Source of the DNA: Streptomyces formicae
Lineage (GTDB): Bacteria; Actinomycetota; Actinomycetes; Streptomycetales; Streptomycetaceae
Direction of reading: 5' to 3'
Assembly (NCBI RefSeq): GCF_002556545.1
Contig: NZ_CP022685.1
Coordinates: 8,658,001 to 8,722,000 of the forward strand
Length of the DNA: 64,000 bases
The notes under the pieces were generated by a model. The model was not told where the DNA came from. It searched no databases and saw only the letters and a list, made by a program, of their open reading frames with translations. The position numbers were made by a program, and so were the translations under genes. Position 1 is the first letter of the stretch. Each line of letters starts with the position of its first letter. Below are positions 8,344 to 17,557 of this stretch, piece by piece.

Positions 8344-8393
8344 GGGCTGAATTCAGCCCGGCGCGTGCTGAATTCACCCGGCGCGTGCTGAAT
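8344..8393 (+). repeat. palindrome plus 20-bp-period direct repeat in the GH5-GH38 gap
   Basis: A perfect 16-bp palindrome GGGCTGAATTCAGCCC (8344-8359) runs into CCCGGCGCGTGCTGAAT, present at 8357-8373 and again at 8377-8393. The preceding text resembles repeats often seen in Streptomyces intergenic DNA. Confidence 0.6.
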
Positions 8394-8436
8394 CTCGGCC
8401 CGCTATGCAGTGAACGACACTTACCTGGGAGACCCC

Positions 8437-11400
8437 ATGCATGACGACCGCACCCTGGTCGAAGCCCGCCTCAAGCGCGTTCTGGACGAGCGCATCAGGC
8501 CCGCCGTGTATCCCGCGTCCGTGCCGCTCGACGTCGCCGTGTGGAACGCGCCCGGCGAACCCGTGCCGGTGGCCGAAGGGCTCGCCGCCGAGCCCTCGCC
8601 GACCGCCGTCGGGGAGAAGTGGGGCGCGCCCTGGGGCACCAGCTGGTTCCGGGTGACGGGGACCGTGCCGAAGGAGTGGGCGGGCAAGACCGTCGAGGCG
8701 ATCCTCGACCTCGGCTTCGACGAGAACATGCCCGGCTTCCAGTGCGAGGGCCTCGTCTACCGCCCCGATGGCACCCCGGTGAAGGGCCTCAACCCGCGCA
8801 ACCAGTGGGTGCGCGTCGCCGCCCCCGCCGAGGGCGGCGAGGAGGTGCGCCTGCACGTCGAGGCCGCGTCCAACCCCGTCATCCTCGACTACCACCCCTT
8901 CCTGCCCACCCAGCTCGGCGACAAGGAGACCGCGGGCAGCGAGCCCCAGTACACCCTTGAGCGCATGGACCTCGCCGTCTTCGACGAGACGGTGTGGCAG
9001 CTCGTCATCGACCTCGAAGTCCTCGGCGAGCTGATGCAGGAGCTGCCCGAGAACTCCGGGCGGCGCTACGACATCGTGCGCGCGGTCGGCCGTGCGCTCG
9101 ACGCCGTCGACCTCCAGGACGTGAACGGTTCCGCGGCCGCCGCACGGGCCCAGCTGGCAGGCGTGCTCGCCACCCCCGCCGAGCCCTCCGCGCACCGCAT
9201 CAGCGCCGTCGGGCACGCGCACATCGACTCCGCGTGGCTGTGGCCGCTGCGCGAGACGGTGCGCAAGGTGGCGCGGACGACGTCCAACATGACGGCGCTC
9301 CTGGAGGACGAGCCGGACTTCGTCTTCGCCATGTCCCAGGCGCAGCAGTGGGCGTGGATCAAGGAGCACAGGCCCGAGGTGTGGGCGAAGGTCAAGAAGG
9401 CCGTCGCCGACGGGCGGTTCGTGCCCACCGGTGGCATGTGGGTCGAGTCGGACACGAACATGCCGGGCTCGGAGGCGATGGCCCGTCAGTTCGTGCACGG
9501 CAAGCGGTTCTTCATCGACGAGTTCGGCGTGGAGAACGACGAGGCGTGGCTGCCCGACACCTTCGGCTTCGCCGCCGGTCTTCCGCAGATCATCAAGGCG
9601 GCGGGCGCCAAGTGGCTGCTCACGCAGAAGATCTCCTGGTCGCAGACCAACCGCTTCCCGCACCACACCTTCAACTGGGAAGGCATCGACGGCACCCGCA
9701 TCTTCACGCACTTCCCGCCCGTCGACACCTACAACTGCTCGATGAAGGGCAGCGAGATCGCCCACGCGGCGAAGAACTTCAAGGACAAGGGCGTGGCCAG
9801 GCACTCCCTCGCGCCCACCGGCTGGGGCGACGGAGGCGGCGGCACCACCCGCGAGATGATCGCCAAGGCCGCGCGCCTGAAGGACCTCGAGGGCTCGGCG
9901 ACCGTCCAGTGGGAGACGCCCGCGGAGTTCTTCGAGAAGGCCGAGGCCGAGTACCCCAACCCGCCGGTCTGGGTCGGCGAGCTGTACCTGGAGCTGCACC
10001 GCGCGACCCTCACCAGTCAGGCGGGCACCAAGCAGGGCAACCGGCGCAGCGAGCACCTGCTCCGCGAGGCGGAGCTGTGGGCCGCGACGGCCGCCGTCCG
10101 TTCCGCCGAATTCGCGTACCCCTACGAGCAGTTGGACCGCATCTGGAAGACGGTGCTGCTCCACCAGTTCCACGACATCCTGCCCGGCTCGTCCATCGCC
10201 TGGGTGCACCGCGAGGCCCGCGCGACGTACGCGGCGCTCGCGCAGGAGCTGACCGGCATCATCGACAAGGCGCAGCGCGCGCTGGCCGGTGAGGGCACGG
10301 GCGCCCTGGTCTTCAACTCCACTCCGCACACCCGTGACGGCGTGCCCGCGGGCGGCGCCCGCCCCGCCGCGATCGAAGGACAGTCCGCGATCGCGTCGCG
10401 CGCCGACGGCGGCTTCGTCCTGGACAACGGGCTGCTGCGGGTCGAGATCGACGCGCGCGGCCTGGTCGTCTCCGCGTACGACCTGGTGGCCGACCGGGAG
10501 ACGGTCGTGCCCGGCGGGGCGGCGAACCTGCCGCAGCTCCACGCCGACTTCCCCAACATGTGGGACGCCTGGGACGTGGACGAGTTCTACCGCAACACCG
10601 TCACGGATCTCACCGAGGCCGACGAGGTCGTCGCCGGTGAGGGCGCGTCGGTCCGGATCGTGCGCACCTTCGGCGAGTCGCGCCTGACCCAGGTCCTCTC
10701 CCTGGAGCCCGGCGTCCAGCGGCTCGACATCGACACCGAGGTCGACTGGCACGAGACCGAGAAGTTCCTCAAGCTGTCCTTCCCGCTGGACATCCACGCG
10801 GAGCGGTACGCCTCGGAGACCCAGTTCGGGCACTTCTACCGCGCCACCCACACCAACACGAGCTGGGAGGCCGCCAAGTTCGAGGCGTGCAACCACCGCT
10901 TCGTGCACATGGAGGAGCCGGGCTGGGGCGTCGCGCTCGTCAACGACTCGACGTACGGCCACGACGTGACCCGCACGGTCCGCGCCGACGACTCCGGCAC
11001 GACCACCACGGTCCGCGTCTCCCTCCTGCGCGCGCCGCGCTTCCCCGACCCCGAGACCGACCAGGGCGTGCACCGCTTCCGGCACGCGCTCGTGCCGGGC
11101 GCGGCCATCGGCGACGCGGTGCGCGAGGGCTACCGCATCAACCTGCCCGAGCGCCGGGTGAGCGGCGGCTCCGACGTCGCGCCGCTGGTCACGGTCGACG
11201 ACGACGCCGTGGTCGTCACGGCGGTCAAGCTCGCCGACGACGGCGGCGGCGACGTGGTCGTGCGCTTCCACGAGTCGCGCGGCGGCCGCGCGAAGGCCAC
11301 GCTGACGGCGGGCTTCCCGGCGTCTTCGGTCGCGGTGACCGACCTCCTGGAGCGTCCGCTCGACGGGGTGGCGGCACCCGAGCTCGCGGACGGCGCGGTG

Positions 11401-11454
11401 TCGCTGACGCTGCGCCCGTTCGAGCTGGTCACGCTGCGGTTCAGCCGGGGCTGA
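8437..11454 (+). CDS. alpha-mannosidase (GH38)
   Basis: Predicted 1005 residues from ATG 8437, which has GGGAGA just upstream; GTG 8410 would add nine residues. It has GH38 architecture: a beta-sandwich N-terminal region, the catalytic domain (about residues 255-520) with HAHIDSAWLWP zinc-site residues, WVESDTNMPGSEA and the nucleophile-bearing LPDTFGF segment (about residue 373), a three-helix bundle, then the large C-terminal beta domains. No signal peptide, so it probably acts on imported mannosides in the cytoplasm. The length is typical of bacterial type II alpha-mannosidases. Last gene of the LacI-controlled importer locus, followed by a strong terminator. Confidence 0.95.
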   Translation: MHDDRTLVEARLKRVLDERIRPAVYPASVPLDVAVWNAPGEPVPVAEGLAAEPSPTAVGEKWGAPWGTSWFRVTGTVPKEWAGKTVEAILDLGFDENMPGFQCEGLVYRPDGTPVKGLNPRNQWVRVAAPAEGGEEVRLHVEAASNPVILDYHPFLPTQLGDKETAGSEPQYTLERMDLAVFDETVWQLVIDLEVLGELMQELPENSGRRYDIVRAVGRALDAVDLQDVNGSAAAARAQLAGVLATPAEPSAHRISAVGHAHIDSAWLWPLRETVRKVARTTSNMTALLEDEPDFVFAMSQAQQWAWIKEHRPEVWAKVKKAVADGRFVPTGGMWVESDTNMPGSEAMARQFVHGKRFFIDEFGVENDEAWLPDTFGFAAGLPQIIKAAGAKWLLTQKISWSQTNRFPHHTFNWEGIDGTRIFTHFPPVDTYNCSMKGSEIAHAAKNFKDKGVARHSLAPTGWGDGGGGTTREMIAKAARLKDLEGSATVQWETPAEFFEKAEAEYPNPPVWVGELYLELHRATLTSQAGTKQGNRRSEHLLREAELWAATAAVRSAEFAYPYEQLDRIWKTVLLHQFHDILPGSSIAWVHREARATYAALAQELTGIIDKAQRALAGEGTGALVFNSTPHTRDGVPAGGARPAAIEGQSAIASRADGGFVLDNGLLRVEIDARGLVVSAYDLVADRETVVPGGAANLPQLHADFPNMWDAWDVDEFYRNTVTDLTEADEVVAGEGASVRIVRTFGESRLTQVLSLEPGVQRLDIDTEVDWHETEKFLKLSFPLDIHAERYASETQFGHFYRATHTNTSWEAAKFEACNHRFVHMEEPGWGVALVNDSTYGHDVTRTVRADDSGTTTTVRVSLLRAPRFPDPETDQGVHRFRHALVPGAAIGDAVREGYRINLPERRVSGGSDVAPLVTVDDDAVVVTAVKLADDGGGDVVVRFHESRGGRAKATLTAGFPASSVAVTDLLERPLDGVAAPELADGAVSLTLRPFELVTLRFSRG

Positions 11455-11476
11455 GCAGTACCCGGGGCTGAGTGAA

Positions 11477-11506
11477 GGGCCCCCGGCGCCACGGCGCCGG
11501 GGGCCC
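11477..11506. terminator. bidirectional terminator between GH38 and GntR genes
   Basis: A perfect 14-bp GC-only stem (11477-11490 with 11493-11506) with almost no loop lies between the two convergent genes. The last base is the first base of the regulator's stop codon. Confidence 0.8.
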
Positions 11507-12216
11507 TATCCGTCCAACTGCGCCCGCAGCCACTCCTCCACCTCGCCCACGTGCGCCGCCGCCGCGGCCCGTGCCGCCTCCGGGTCGCGGGCGACCAGGG
11601 CGCGGTGGATGCGGGCGTGCTCGCGGCGGGTGCGTTCGAAGGCGCCCTCCTCCTGGTAGCCGCGCCACACCCGGGCGCGGAACGTGCGCGAGGAGAGGCC
11701 CTCCAGGATCGCGGCCATCGTGTCGTTGCCCGCGGCGAACGCGATCGTGCGGTGGAAGGCGAGGTCGTGGGAGAGGATCTCCTCCGGGTCGTCGGTGGCG
11801 TTCATCGCCTCCAAGTGCTTCTCGACGTCGGATAGTTGGTCCGGCGAGATGCGTGCGGCGGCGAGCGCCGTGGCCGTCGACTCCAGGACCCGCCGCACTT
11901 CGAGCAGTTCCACGAGCCGGGGTCCCCTGGACAGGTCGGCGACCACGCCGAAGGTCTCCAGGAGGTCGCCCGCCTCCAGCTGTGTGACGTAGATGCCGGA
12001 GCCGTGCCGCGCCTCCAGGACGCCGAGCACCGTCAGCGCGCGGATCGCCTCGCGCATCGAGCTGCGTGAGATGCCCAGTTGCACCGCCAAGTCCCGTTCC
12101 GTGGGCAGGCGTTGACCAGGCTCCAGACGGCCCTCGCCGATCATGGTCTTGATCTGCTCGATGGCCCGTTGCGTCACGGTGCCCTTCTGCGGGGCCAACT
12201 GCTCTGGCTGGTCCAC
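11506..12216 (-). CDS. GntR-family regulator, FadR/FCD type
   Basis: Predicted 236 residues from GTG 12216, preceded by GGAGGAG. Residues 15-75 are a winged HTH (LPTERDLAVQLGISRSSMREAIRALTVLGVLEARHGSGIYV). Residues 85-230 are an all-helical FCD effector domain with the metal/ligand motif DLAFHRTIAFAAGN and a later His in REHARIHRAL. FCD regulators commonly sense sugar acids. It is divergent from the CUT2 importer and L-fucose oxidation genes and is probably their repressor, with fuconate or a later intermediate as ligand (inference). A perfect palindrome upstream fits the FCD-type operator. Confidence 0.92.
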   Translation of the reverse strand: MDQPEQLAPQKGTVTQRAIEQIKTMIGEGRLEPGQRLPTERDLAVQLGISRSSMREAIRALTVLGVLEARHGSGIYVTQLEAGDLLETFGVVADLSRGPRLVELLEVRRVLESTATALAAARISPDQLSDVEKHLEAMNATDDPEEILSHDLAFHRTIAFAAGNDTMAAILEGLSSRTFRARVWRGYQEEGAFERTRREHARIHRALVARDPEAARAAAAAHVGEVEEWLRAQLDG

Positions 12217-12262
12217 GTAACGCTCCTCCACTAGCCGGGTGCGCGGCAGTCTAGCCAGAGAT

Positions 12263-12275
12263 GTGGTCCGACCAC
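12263..12275. promoter_or_regulatory. FCD/GntR-type operator
   Basis: GTGGTC-C-GACCAC is a perfect palindrome around one central base and matches the general FadR-subfamily pattern TNGTNNNACNA. A degenerate copy (GTGGTCTGAT) begins at 12327, and a half-site GACCAC at 12371. All lie between the regulator and the importer gene. Confidence 0.65.
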
Positions 12276-12417
12276 TACGGCCTGAAACCCCGAAAAGTTG
12301 GCGACGAGGGGTGTTGTGGGCGCCAAGTGGTCTGATAAATATTCGCGTCATCGGGTCCTGGAAACCACTCGACCACCTCCCGATCCCGTTCGATCCCCCT
12401 CGATGAGGAGCCGTCAG

Positions 12418-13497
12418 ATGGCTGGCAGGAAAGTGCGCAACAGGCCCGGCAGGATGGGGACTTCACGGGCGGTGCGGGCCGCGGCCGTGGCCGCCTGCGC
12501 GTCCCTCGCGCTCACCGCGTGCGGCAGCACGAAGGACTCCGCGGGGTCCGGCGGCGGAGGCGGCGAGGGCAAGGTCGGGGTGATCCTGCCGCTGCTGACC
12601 TCCCCGTTCTGGCAGTCCTACAACGACTACGTGCCGAAGATGGCGAAGTCCGAGGACGTCGACGCGATGAAGACCGTCAACTCCAACAGCGACCCCTCGC
12701 AGCAGATCACGGACATCAACAACCAGCTGAACCAGAACGTGAAGGGCCTCGTCGTCGCCCCGCTCGACAGCGCCGCGATATCCGCCGGACTCGACCAGGC
12801 CGAGCGTAAGGGCGTGCCCGTGGTCGCCGTCGACGTCGCGCCCGAGCAGGGCAAGGTCGCCATGGTCGTCCGCGCGAACAACGTCGCGTACGGCGAGAAG
12901 GCCTGTGACTACCTCGGCAAGCAGGTCAAGACCGGCAAGGTCGTGCAGATCATGGGCGATCTGGCGTCCGTCAACGGCCGGGAGCGCTCCAAGGCGTTCC
13001 GCGACTGCGTGAAGAAGAAGTACCCGAAGCTGAAGGCCCTGGAGATCCCCGCCAAGTGGGAGTCCGACACGGCCGCGTCCAAGCTCGACACGCTCCTCAA
13101 CTCCGACCCCGACATCAAGGGCATCTACATGCAGGCGGGTGGCGTCTATCTCGCGCCCACCCTCCAGACCCTCAAGTCCAAGGAGATGCTCAAGAAGGCG
13201 GGGGAGAAGGGGCACATCACCGTCATCTCCAACGACGGCATCCCGCAGGAGTTCGACGCGATCCGCAAGGGACAGATCGACGCGACCGTCTCGCAGCCCG
13301 CCGACGCCTACGCCAAGTACGGCATGTACTACATCAAGGCCGCGATGAACGGGAAGAAGTTCAAGCCGGGTCCGACCGACCACGACTCCGAGATCGTCAA
13401 GCTGCCCAGCGGCATCCTGGAGGACCAGCTGCCCGCCCCGCTGGTCACCAAGGAGAACGTCGACGACTCCAAGCTGTGGGGCAACGCGGTCAAATGA
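12418..13497 (+). CDS. CUT2 sugar ABC transporter substrate-binding lipoprotein (RbsB-like)
   Basis: Predicted 359 residues from ATG 12418, preceded by GAGGAG. A basic N-terminus, a hydrophobic stretch (VRAAAVAACASLAL) and lipobox LTAC mark an exported lipoprotein. The mature part (GVILPLLTSPFWQSYNDYV...) is a type I periplasmic-binding domain of the RbsB/XylF kind that carries monosaccharides. It overlaps the ATPase gene by 4 bp (ATGA). Fucose is the likely cargo because the enzymes that follow oxidise L-fucose; specificity is inference. Confidence 0.92.
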   Translation: MAGRKVRNRPGRMGTSRAVRAAAVAACASLALTACGSTKDSAGSGGGGGEGKVGVILPLLTSPFWQSYNDYVPKMAKSEDVDAMKTVNSNSDPSQQITDINNQLNQNVKGLVVAPLDSAAISAGLDQAERKGVPVVAVDVAPEQGKVAMVVRANNVAYGEKACDYLGKQVKTGKVVQIMGDLASVNGRERSKAFRDCVKKKYPKLKALEIPAKWESDTAASKLDTLLNSDPDIKGIYMQAGGVYLAPTLQTLKSKEMLKKAGEKGHITVISNDGIPQEFDAIRKGQIDATVSQPADAYAKYGMYYIKAAMNGKKFKPGPTDHDSEIVKLPSGILEDQLPAPLVTKENVDDSKLWGNAVK

Positions 13498-15116
13498 GTG
13501 AGCCGATGACCAAGCTGCCCTCCGGCCGGGCCGCGCCGACCCCGCTCGTCGAGGCGTCCGGCATCGTCAAGCGGTACGGGCCCACCGTCGCGCTCCAGGA
13601 CGGCCGCCTCACCGTCCTGCCCGGCGAGTCCCACGCCCTCGTCGGCCGCAACGGCGCGGGCAAGTCCACCCTCGTCACCATCCTCACCGGGCTCCAGGCG
13701 CCGGACGCGGGCACCGTCCTCTTCGACGGCGAGCCCGCGCCGCCGCTCGGTGACCGCGACGCCTGGCGCCGCAAGGTCGCCTGCGTCTACCAGAAGCCGA
13801 CCGTCGTTCCCGAACTGACCGTCGCCGAGAACCTCTTCATCAACCGGCAGCCGGAAGGCCGCGGCGGCTTCATCAGCTGGCGCAGGCTGCGCACCCAGGC
13901 CGCGGAGCTCCTCGACACCTGGGACGTGCACGTCGACCCCGACGCGCGCACCGCCGAGCTCAAGGTCGAGGACCGCCAAATGGTGGAGATCGCACGGGCG
14001 TTGAGCTTCGGGGCGCGGTTCATCGTCCTGGACGAGCCGACCGCCCAGCTCGACAACCGCGAGATCGAGCGCCTCTTCACACGTATGCGCGCCCTCCAGG
14101 AATCCGGCGTCACCTTCCTGTTCATCTCGCACCACCTCCAGGAGGTGTACGAGGTGTGCCAGACAGTCACGGTCCTGCGCGACGCCCGCTGGATCACCAG
14201 CGCCCCCGTGGCCGAACTGCCGCGCGGCGCCCTGGTGGAGGCCATGGCGGGCGAGGTCATCGCCGAACAGGCCGAGGCCGAACGGGCCGTGGCACGCACC
14301 GAGGTCCCCGCCGATGCCCCGGTCGTGCTCGACGTCAAGGGCCTGACCAGCGAGACGTACGCCGACATTGACCTGACCGTACGCAAGGGCGAGGTCGTCG
14401 GCCTCGCCGGATCCAGCGGCAGCGGCAAGATCAACCTCGCGGAGAGCTTCGCGGGACTGCACAGGCCGACCGGCGGCACCGCCCGCTTGGGCGGCGAGGA
14501 ACTGCCGTTCGGCGACGTCACCGCCGCGCTGCGCGCCGGGGTGGGCTGCGTGCCGCGCGACCGGCACGACCAGGGCCTCGTCTTCGGGATGTCCATCGGC
14601 GACAACGCCACGATGAGCGTCCTCGACCGCCTCGGCAGGTACGGCTTCGTCGCCACCGACAGCAAGCGCCGCTTCGCCGACGAGCTGATCGAGCGCCTCG
14701 ACATCCACGCCGAGGGCCCCGACCAGCCCGTCTCCGACCTCTCCGGCGGCAACGCGCAGAAGGTCGTCATGGCCCGCGCACTCGCCTCGGACCCCCGCCT
14801 GCTCGTCCTCATCAACCCCACGGCGGGCGTCGACGTGAAGTCCAAGGAGTCACTGCTCGGCCGCATGGACAACGCCCGGGAGGACGGCACCGCGGTCCTC
14901 GTCGTCTCCGACGAACTCGACGACCTGCGCCGCTGCGACCGCGTCCTGGTCCTCTTCCACGGCCGCATCGTCGCGGAACACGAGGCGGGTTTCACCGATC
15001 ACGACCTGATCGCCTCGATCGAGGGCGTGGGTACGGGCCCCGTCAGGGGCGCGGGGAACTGCGCGAGCAACCCCCACGGGCCCGCAGCCGAGAAGCAAGG
15101 AGACCACCATGGCTGA
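13494..15116 (+). CDS. CUT2 sugar ABC transporter double ATPase (RbsA-like) with one degenerate site
   Basis: Predicted 540 residues with two nucleotide-binding domains. Domain 1 (residues 15-250) has a normal Walker A (GRNGAGKST) and Walker B (FIVLDEPTAQL), but its signature loop reads KVEDRQM instead of LSGGQ. Domain 2 (residues 270-520) has a good signature (LSGGNAQKV), yet its Walker A ends GKIN and its Walker B reads LVLINPTAGVD, without the Asp-Glu pair. One composite site should therefore hydrolyse ATP and the other be inactive. The last 30 or so residues are encoded by the dispersed repeat at 15046. The gene overlaps its neighbours on both sides. Confidence 0.92.
   Translation: MSEPMTKLPSGRAAPTPLVEASGIVKRYGPTVALQDGRLTVLPGESHALVGRNGAGKSTLVTILTGLQAPDAGTVLFDGEPAPPLGDRDAWRRKVACVYQKPTVVPELTVAENLFINRQPEGRGGFISWRRLRTQAAELLDTWDVHVDPDARTAELKVEDRQMVEIARALSFGARFIVLDEPTAQLDNREIERLFTRMRALQESGVTFLFISHHLQEVYEVCQTVTVLRDARWITSAPVAELPRGALVEAMAGEVIAEQAEAERAVARTEVPADAPVVLDVKGLTSETYADIDLTVRKGEVVGLAGSSGSGKINLAESFAGLHRPTGGTARLGGEELPFGDVTAALRAGVGCVPRDRHDQGLVFGMSIGDNATMSVLDRLGRYGFVATDSKRRFADELIERLDIHAEGPDQPVSDLSGGNAQKVVMARALASDPRLLVLINPTAGVDVKSKESLLGRMDNAREDGTAVLVVSDELDDLRRCDRVLVLFHGRIVAEHEAGFTDHDLIASIEGVGTGPVRGAGNCASNPHGPAAEKQGDHHG
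15046..15066 (+). repeat. dispersed GC-rich element, copy 2 (inside CDS 3' end)
   Basis: Identical over 21 bases to 2376-2396, also preceded by a CCCC-loop-GGGG stem and again read through as a C-terminal tail, here of the ATPase (VRGAGNCASN). Confidence 0.7.
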
Positions 15117-16152
15117 CATCAAGGCCCCGGCGACAGCCCAAACGACCACGCCCCCCGTGCGGCAGGAGCGGAACCCAGGGTCAGCGAAAACCGTACTGCT
15201 GCGCCGCGCCCGCGAACTCGCCCTCGTACCGGCCCTGTTGCTGCTCACGCTGCTCGGAGCACTGCTCAACGACTCGTTCCTGACCGAGCGGAACCTCATC
15301 TCCATCCTCGGCGCGTCCGCCGCCCTCGCGATGGTCGTACTTGCCGAGTCCCTCGTCCTGATCACCGGCAAGTTCGACCTCTCCCTGGAGTCGGTCGTCG
15401 GCATCGCGCCCGCCCTCGGCGCGCTCCTCGTGCTGCCCGCGGCGCAGGCCGGATTCGGCACCGACCTGCCCGCCGCCGTCGGACTGCTCGCGATCCTCCT
15501 GGTCGGCGCGGCCATCGGCGCCTTCAACGGCATCCTCGTGGTGAAGCTCAAGCTCAACGCGTTCATCGTGACGCTCGCCATGCTGATCGTGCTGCGCGGC
15601 CTGCTGGTCGGGTCCACCAAGGGTAAGACGCTGTTCGGCATGCCCGAGGCGTTCTACACCCTGGCCACCTCCACCTTCCTGACCATCCCGCTCTCCGTGT
15701 GGCTCGCGGCGGTCGCCTTCGGCGTCGCGGGGTTCGTGCTCAAGTACCACCGGGTGGGACGCGCCCTGTACGCGATCGGCGGCAACCCGGACGCGGCCCG
15801 CGCCGCCGGCATCCGCGTGGAGCGCGTCATGCTCGGCGTGTTCGTCGTGGCCGGTGCCCTCGCCGCGGTCGGCGGCCTCATGCAGACCGGCTACGTGGGT
15901 GCCATCAACGCCAACCAGGGCCAGAACATGATCTTCACCGTGTTCGCCGCCGCGGTCATCGGCGGCATCAGCCTCGACGGCGGCAAGGGCACCATGTTCG
16001 GCGCCCTCACCGGCGTGCTGCTGCTCGGCGTCGTACAGAACCTGCTCACGCTCGCCCAGGTGCCGTCCTTCTGGATCCAGGCCATCTACGGCGGAATCAT
16101 CCTGGTCGCCCTGATGATCGCGCGCGTCACCACGGGCCGCGCACAGGACTGA
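15109..16152 (+). CDS. CUT2 sugar ABC transporter permease (RbsC-like)
   Basis: Predicted 347 residues, ATG 15109 with AAGGAGA upstream, starting 8 bases before the ATPase stop. About eight to ten membrane helices follow a 25-residue polar N-terminus. The conserved RbsC-family stretches include [34 protein letters not shown] and [16 protein letters not shown]. It works as a homodimeric channel in this transporter class. Confidence 0.92.
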   Translation: MADIKAPATAQTTTPPVRQERNPGSAKTVLLRRARELALVPALLLLTLLGALLNDSFLTERNLISILGASAALAMVVLAESLVLITGKFDLSLESVVGIAPALGALLVLPAAQAGFGTDLPAAVGLLAILLVGAAIGAFNGILVVKLKLNAFIVTLAMLIVLRGLLVGSTKGKTLFGMPEAFYTLATSTFLTIPLSVWLAAVAFGVAGFVLKYHRVGRALYAIGGNPDAARAAGIRVERVMLGVFVVAGALAAVGGLMQTGYVGAINANQGQNMIFTVFAAAVIGGISLDGGKGTMFGALTGVLLLGVVQNLLTLAQVPSFWIQAIYGGIILVALMIARVTTGRAQD

Positions 16153-16176
16153 TCGCGCACAGGACCGACCGCGAGC

Positions 16177-16192
16177 CGGTTCCCCGCGCCCC
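16177..16192 (-). repeat. degenerate inverted copy of the dispersed element
   Basis: GGTTCCCCGCGCCCC is the reverse complement of the core of the element at 2376 and 15046. It lies between the permease and the dehydratase gene. Only part of the element is recognisable. Confidence 0.4.
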
Positions 16193-16216
16193 CGCCCCTT
16201 TCCGGAAAGGTCTCCT

Positions 16217-17557
16217 GTGTCCCCGACTCCCACCCGCGTCACCGCGGTCGACACCTACGACATACGGTTCCCGACCTCACGGGAGCTCGACGGGTCCGAC
16301 GCGATGAACCCGGACCCCGACTACTCCGCCGCCTACGTGGTGCTCCGCACCGACGCGGACGACGGCCTGGAGGGGCACGGCTTCACCTTCACCATCGGGC
16401 GCGGCAACGACGTCCAGGTCGCCGCGATCAACGCCCTGCGCCACCACGTCGTCGGCCGCCGGGTCGACGAGCTCTGCGCCGACCCCGGCACGGTCAACCG
16501 CGACCTGATCGGCGACAGCCAACTGCGCTGGCTCGGCCCCGAAAAGGGCGTGATGCACATGGCGATCGGCGCGGTCGTCAACGCCGTCTGGGACCTGGCG
16601 GCCAAGCGCGCCCGCAAACCGCTCTGGCAGCTCCTCACCGACGCCACCCCCGAGTGGCTCGTCTCCCAGGTCGACTTCCGCTACATCGCCGACGCGCTCA
16701 CCCCCGAGGAGGCCGTCGGCCTGCTGCGGGCCGGACGCGAGGGAGCCACCGGGCGCGAGGCCACCCTCCGCGAGCGGGGCTTCCCCGGCTACACCACATC
16801 GCCGGGCTGGCTCGGCTACAGCGACGAGAAGCTCACGCGGCTCGCCCGGCAGGCCGTCGCCGACGGATTCACCCAGATCAAGCTGAAGGTCGGCGCGGAC
16901 CTCGCCGACGACATCCGGCGCTGCCGCACCGCGCGCGGCGCCATCGGCCCCGGCATCCGCATGGCGATCGACGCCAACCAGCGCTGGAACGTCGGCGAGG
17001 CCGTCGAATGGACCCGCGCGCTCGCCGAGTTCGACCCCTATTGGGTCGAGGAGCCGACCAGCCCCGACGACGTACTCGGGCACGCCGCGATCCGCACGGG
17101 CGTGGCCCCGGTCAAGGTCGCCACCGGCGAACACGTGCAGAACCGCATCGTCTTCAAGCAGCTCCTCCAGGCGGGCGCCATCGACATCCTCCAGATCGAC
17201 GCGGCGCGCGTCGGCGGTGTCAACGAGAACCTCGCGATCCTGCTGCTGGCGGCGAAGTTCGCCGTCCCCGTCTGCCCGCACGCGGGCGGCGTCGGCCTGT
17301 GCGAACTCGTCCAGCACCTGTCGATGTTCGACTACGTCGCGCTCTCGGGTACGACCGAGAACCGCGTCATCGAGTACGTCGACCACCTGCACCAGCACTT
17401 CATCGACCCCGTGGTGATGCGCGCGGGCCACTACACGGCCCCCACCGCGCCGGGCTTCTCGGCCACCATGCGCCCGGAGTCCATCGCCGAATTCACCTAC
17501 CCGGGCGGTTCGTTCTGGGCCGCCGACCTCGCTTCGGACAAGGGAGCAGCCGCATGA
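16217..17557 (+). CDS. L-fuconate dehydratase (enolase superfamily)
   Basis: Predicted 446 residues from GTG 16217, with GGAAAGG upstream. It matches the FucD/ENOSF1 type of the mandelate-racemase group: [27 protein letters not shown] at the N-terminus is characteristic. The KxK motif (QIKLKVGAD) and metal ligands in AIDANQ, WVEEPTS and ATGEHVQN follow, with [11 protein letters not shown] near the end. It should convert L-fuconate to 2-keto-3-deoxy-L-fuconate (EC 4.2.1.68). First of five enzyme genes joined by 4-bp overlaps downstream of the importer. Confidence 0.92.
   Translation: MSPTPTRVTAVDTYDIRFPTSRELDGSDAMNPDPDYSAAYVVLRTDADDGLEGHGFTFTIGRGNDVQVAAINALRHHVVGRRVDELCADPGTVNRDLIGDSQLRWLGPEKGVMHMAIGAVVNAVWDLAAKRARKPLWQLLTDATPEWLVSQVDFRYIADALTPEEAVGLLRAGREGATGREATLRERGFPGYTTSPGWLGYSDEKLTRLARQAVADGFTQIKLKVGADLADDIRRCRTARGAIGPGIRMAIDANQRWNVGEAVEWTRALAEFDPYWVEEPTSPDDVLGHAAIRTGVAPVKVATGEHVQNRIVFKQLLQAGAIDILQIDAARVGGVNENLAILLLAAKFAVPVCPHAGGVGLCELVQHLSMFDYVALSGTTENRVIEYVDHLHQHFIDPVVMRAGHYTAPTAPGFSATMRPESIAEFTYPGGSFWAADLASDKGAAA

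Noticed and set aside
8374..11271. 965-residue open frame opposite the GH38 gene
   Set aside because: Composition-driven mirror frame of a well-supported gene; no family resemblance, and its repeats follow the codon pattern of the real strand. The same holds for long antisense frames at 29143-32322, 45145-48009 and 58150-60528.
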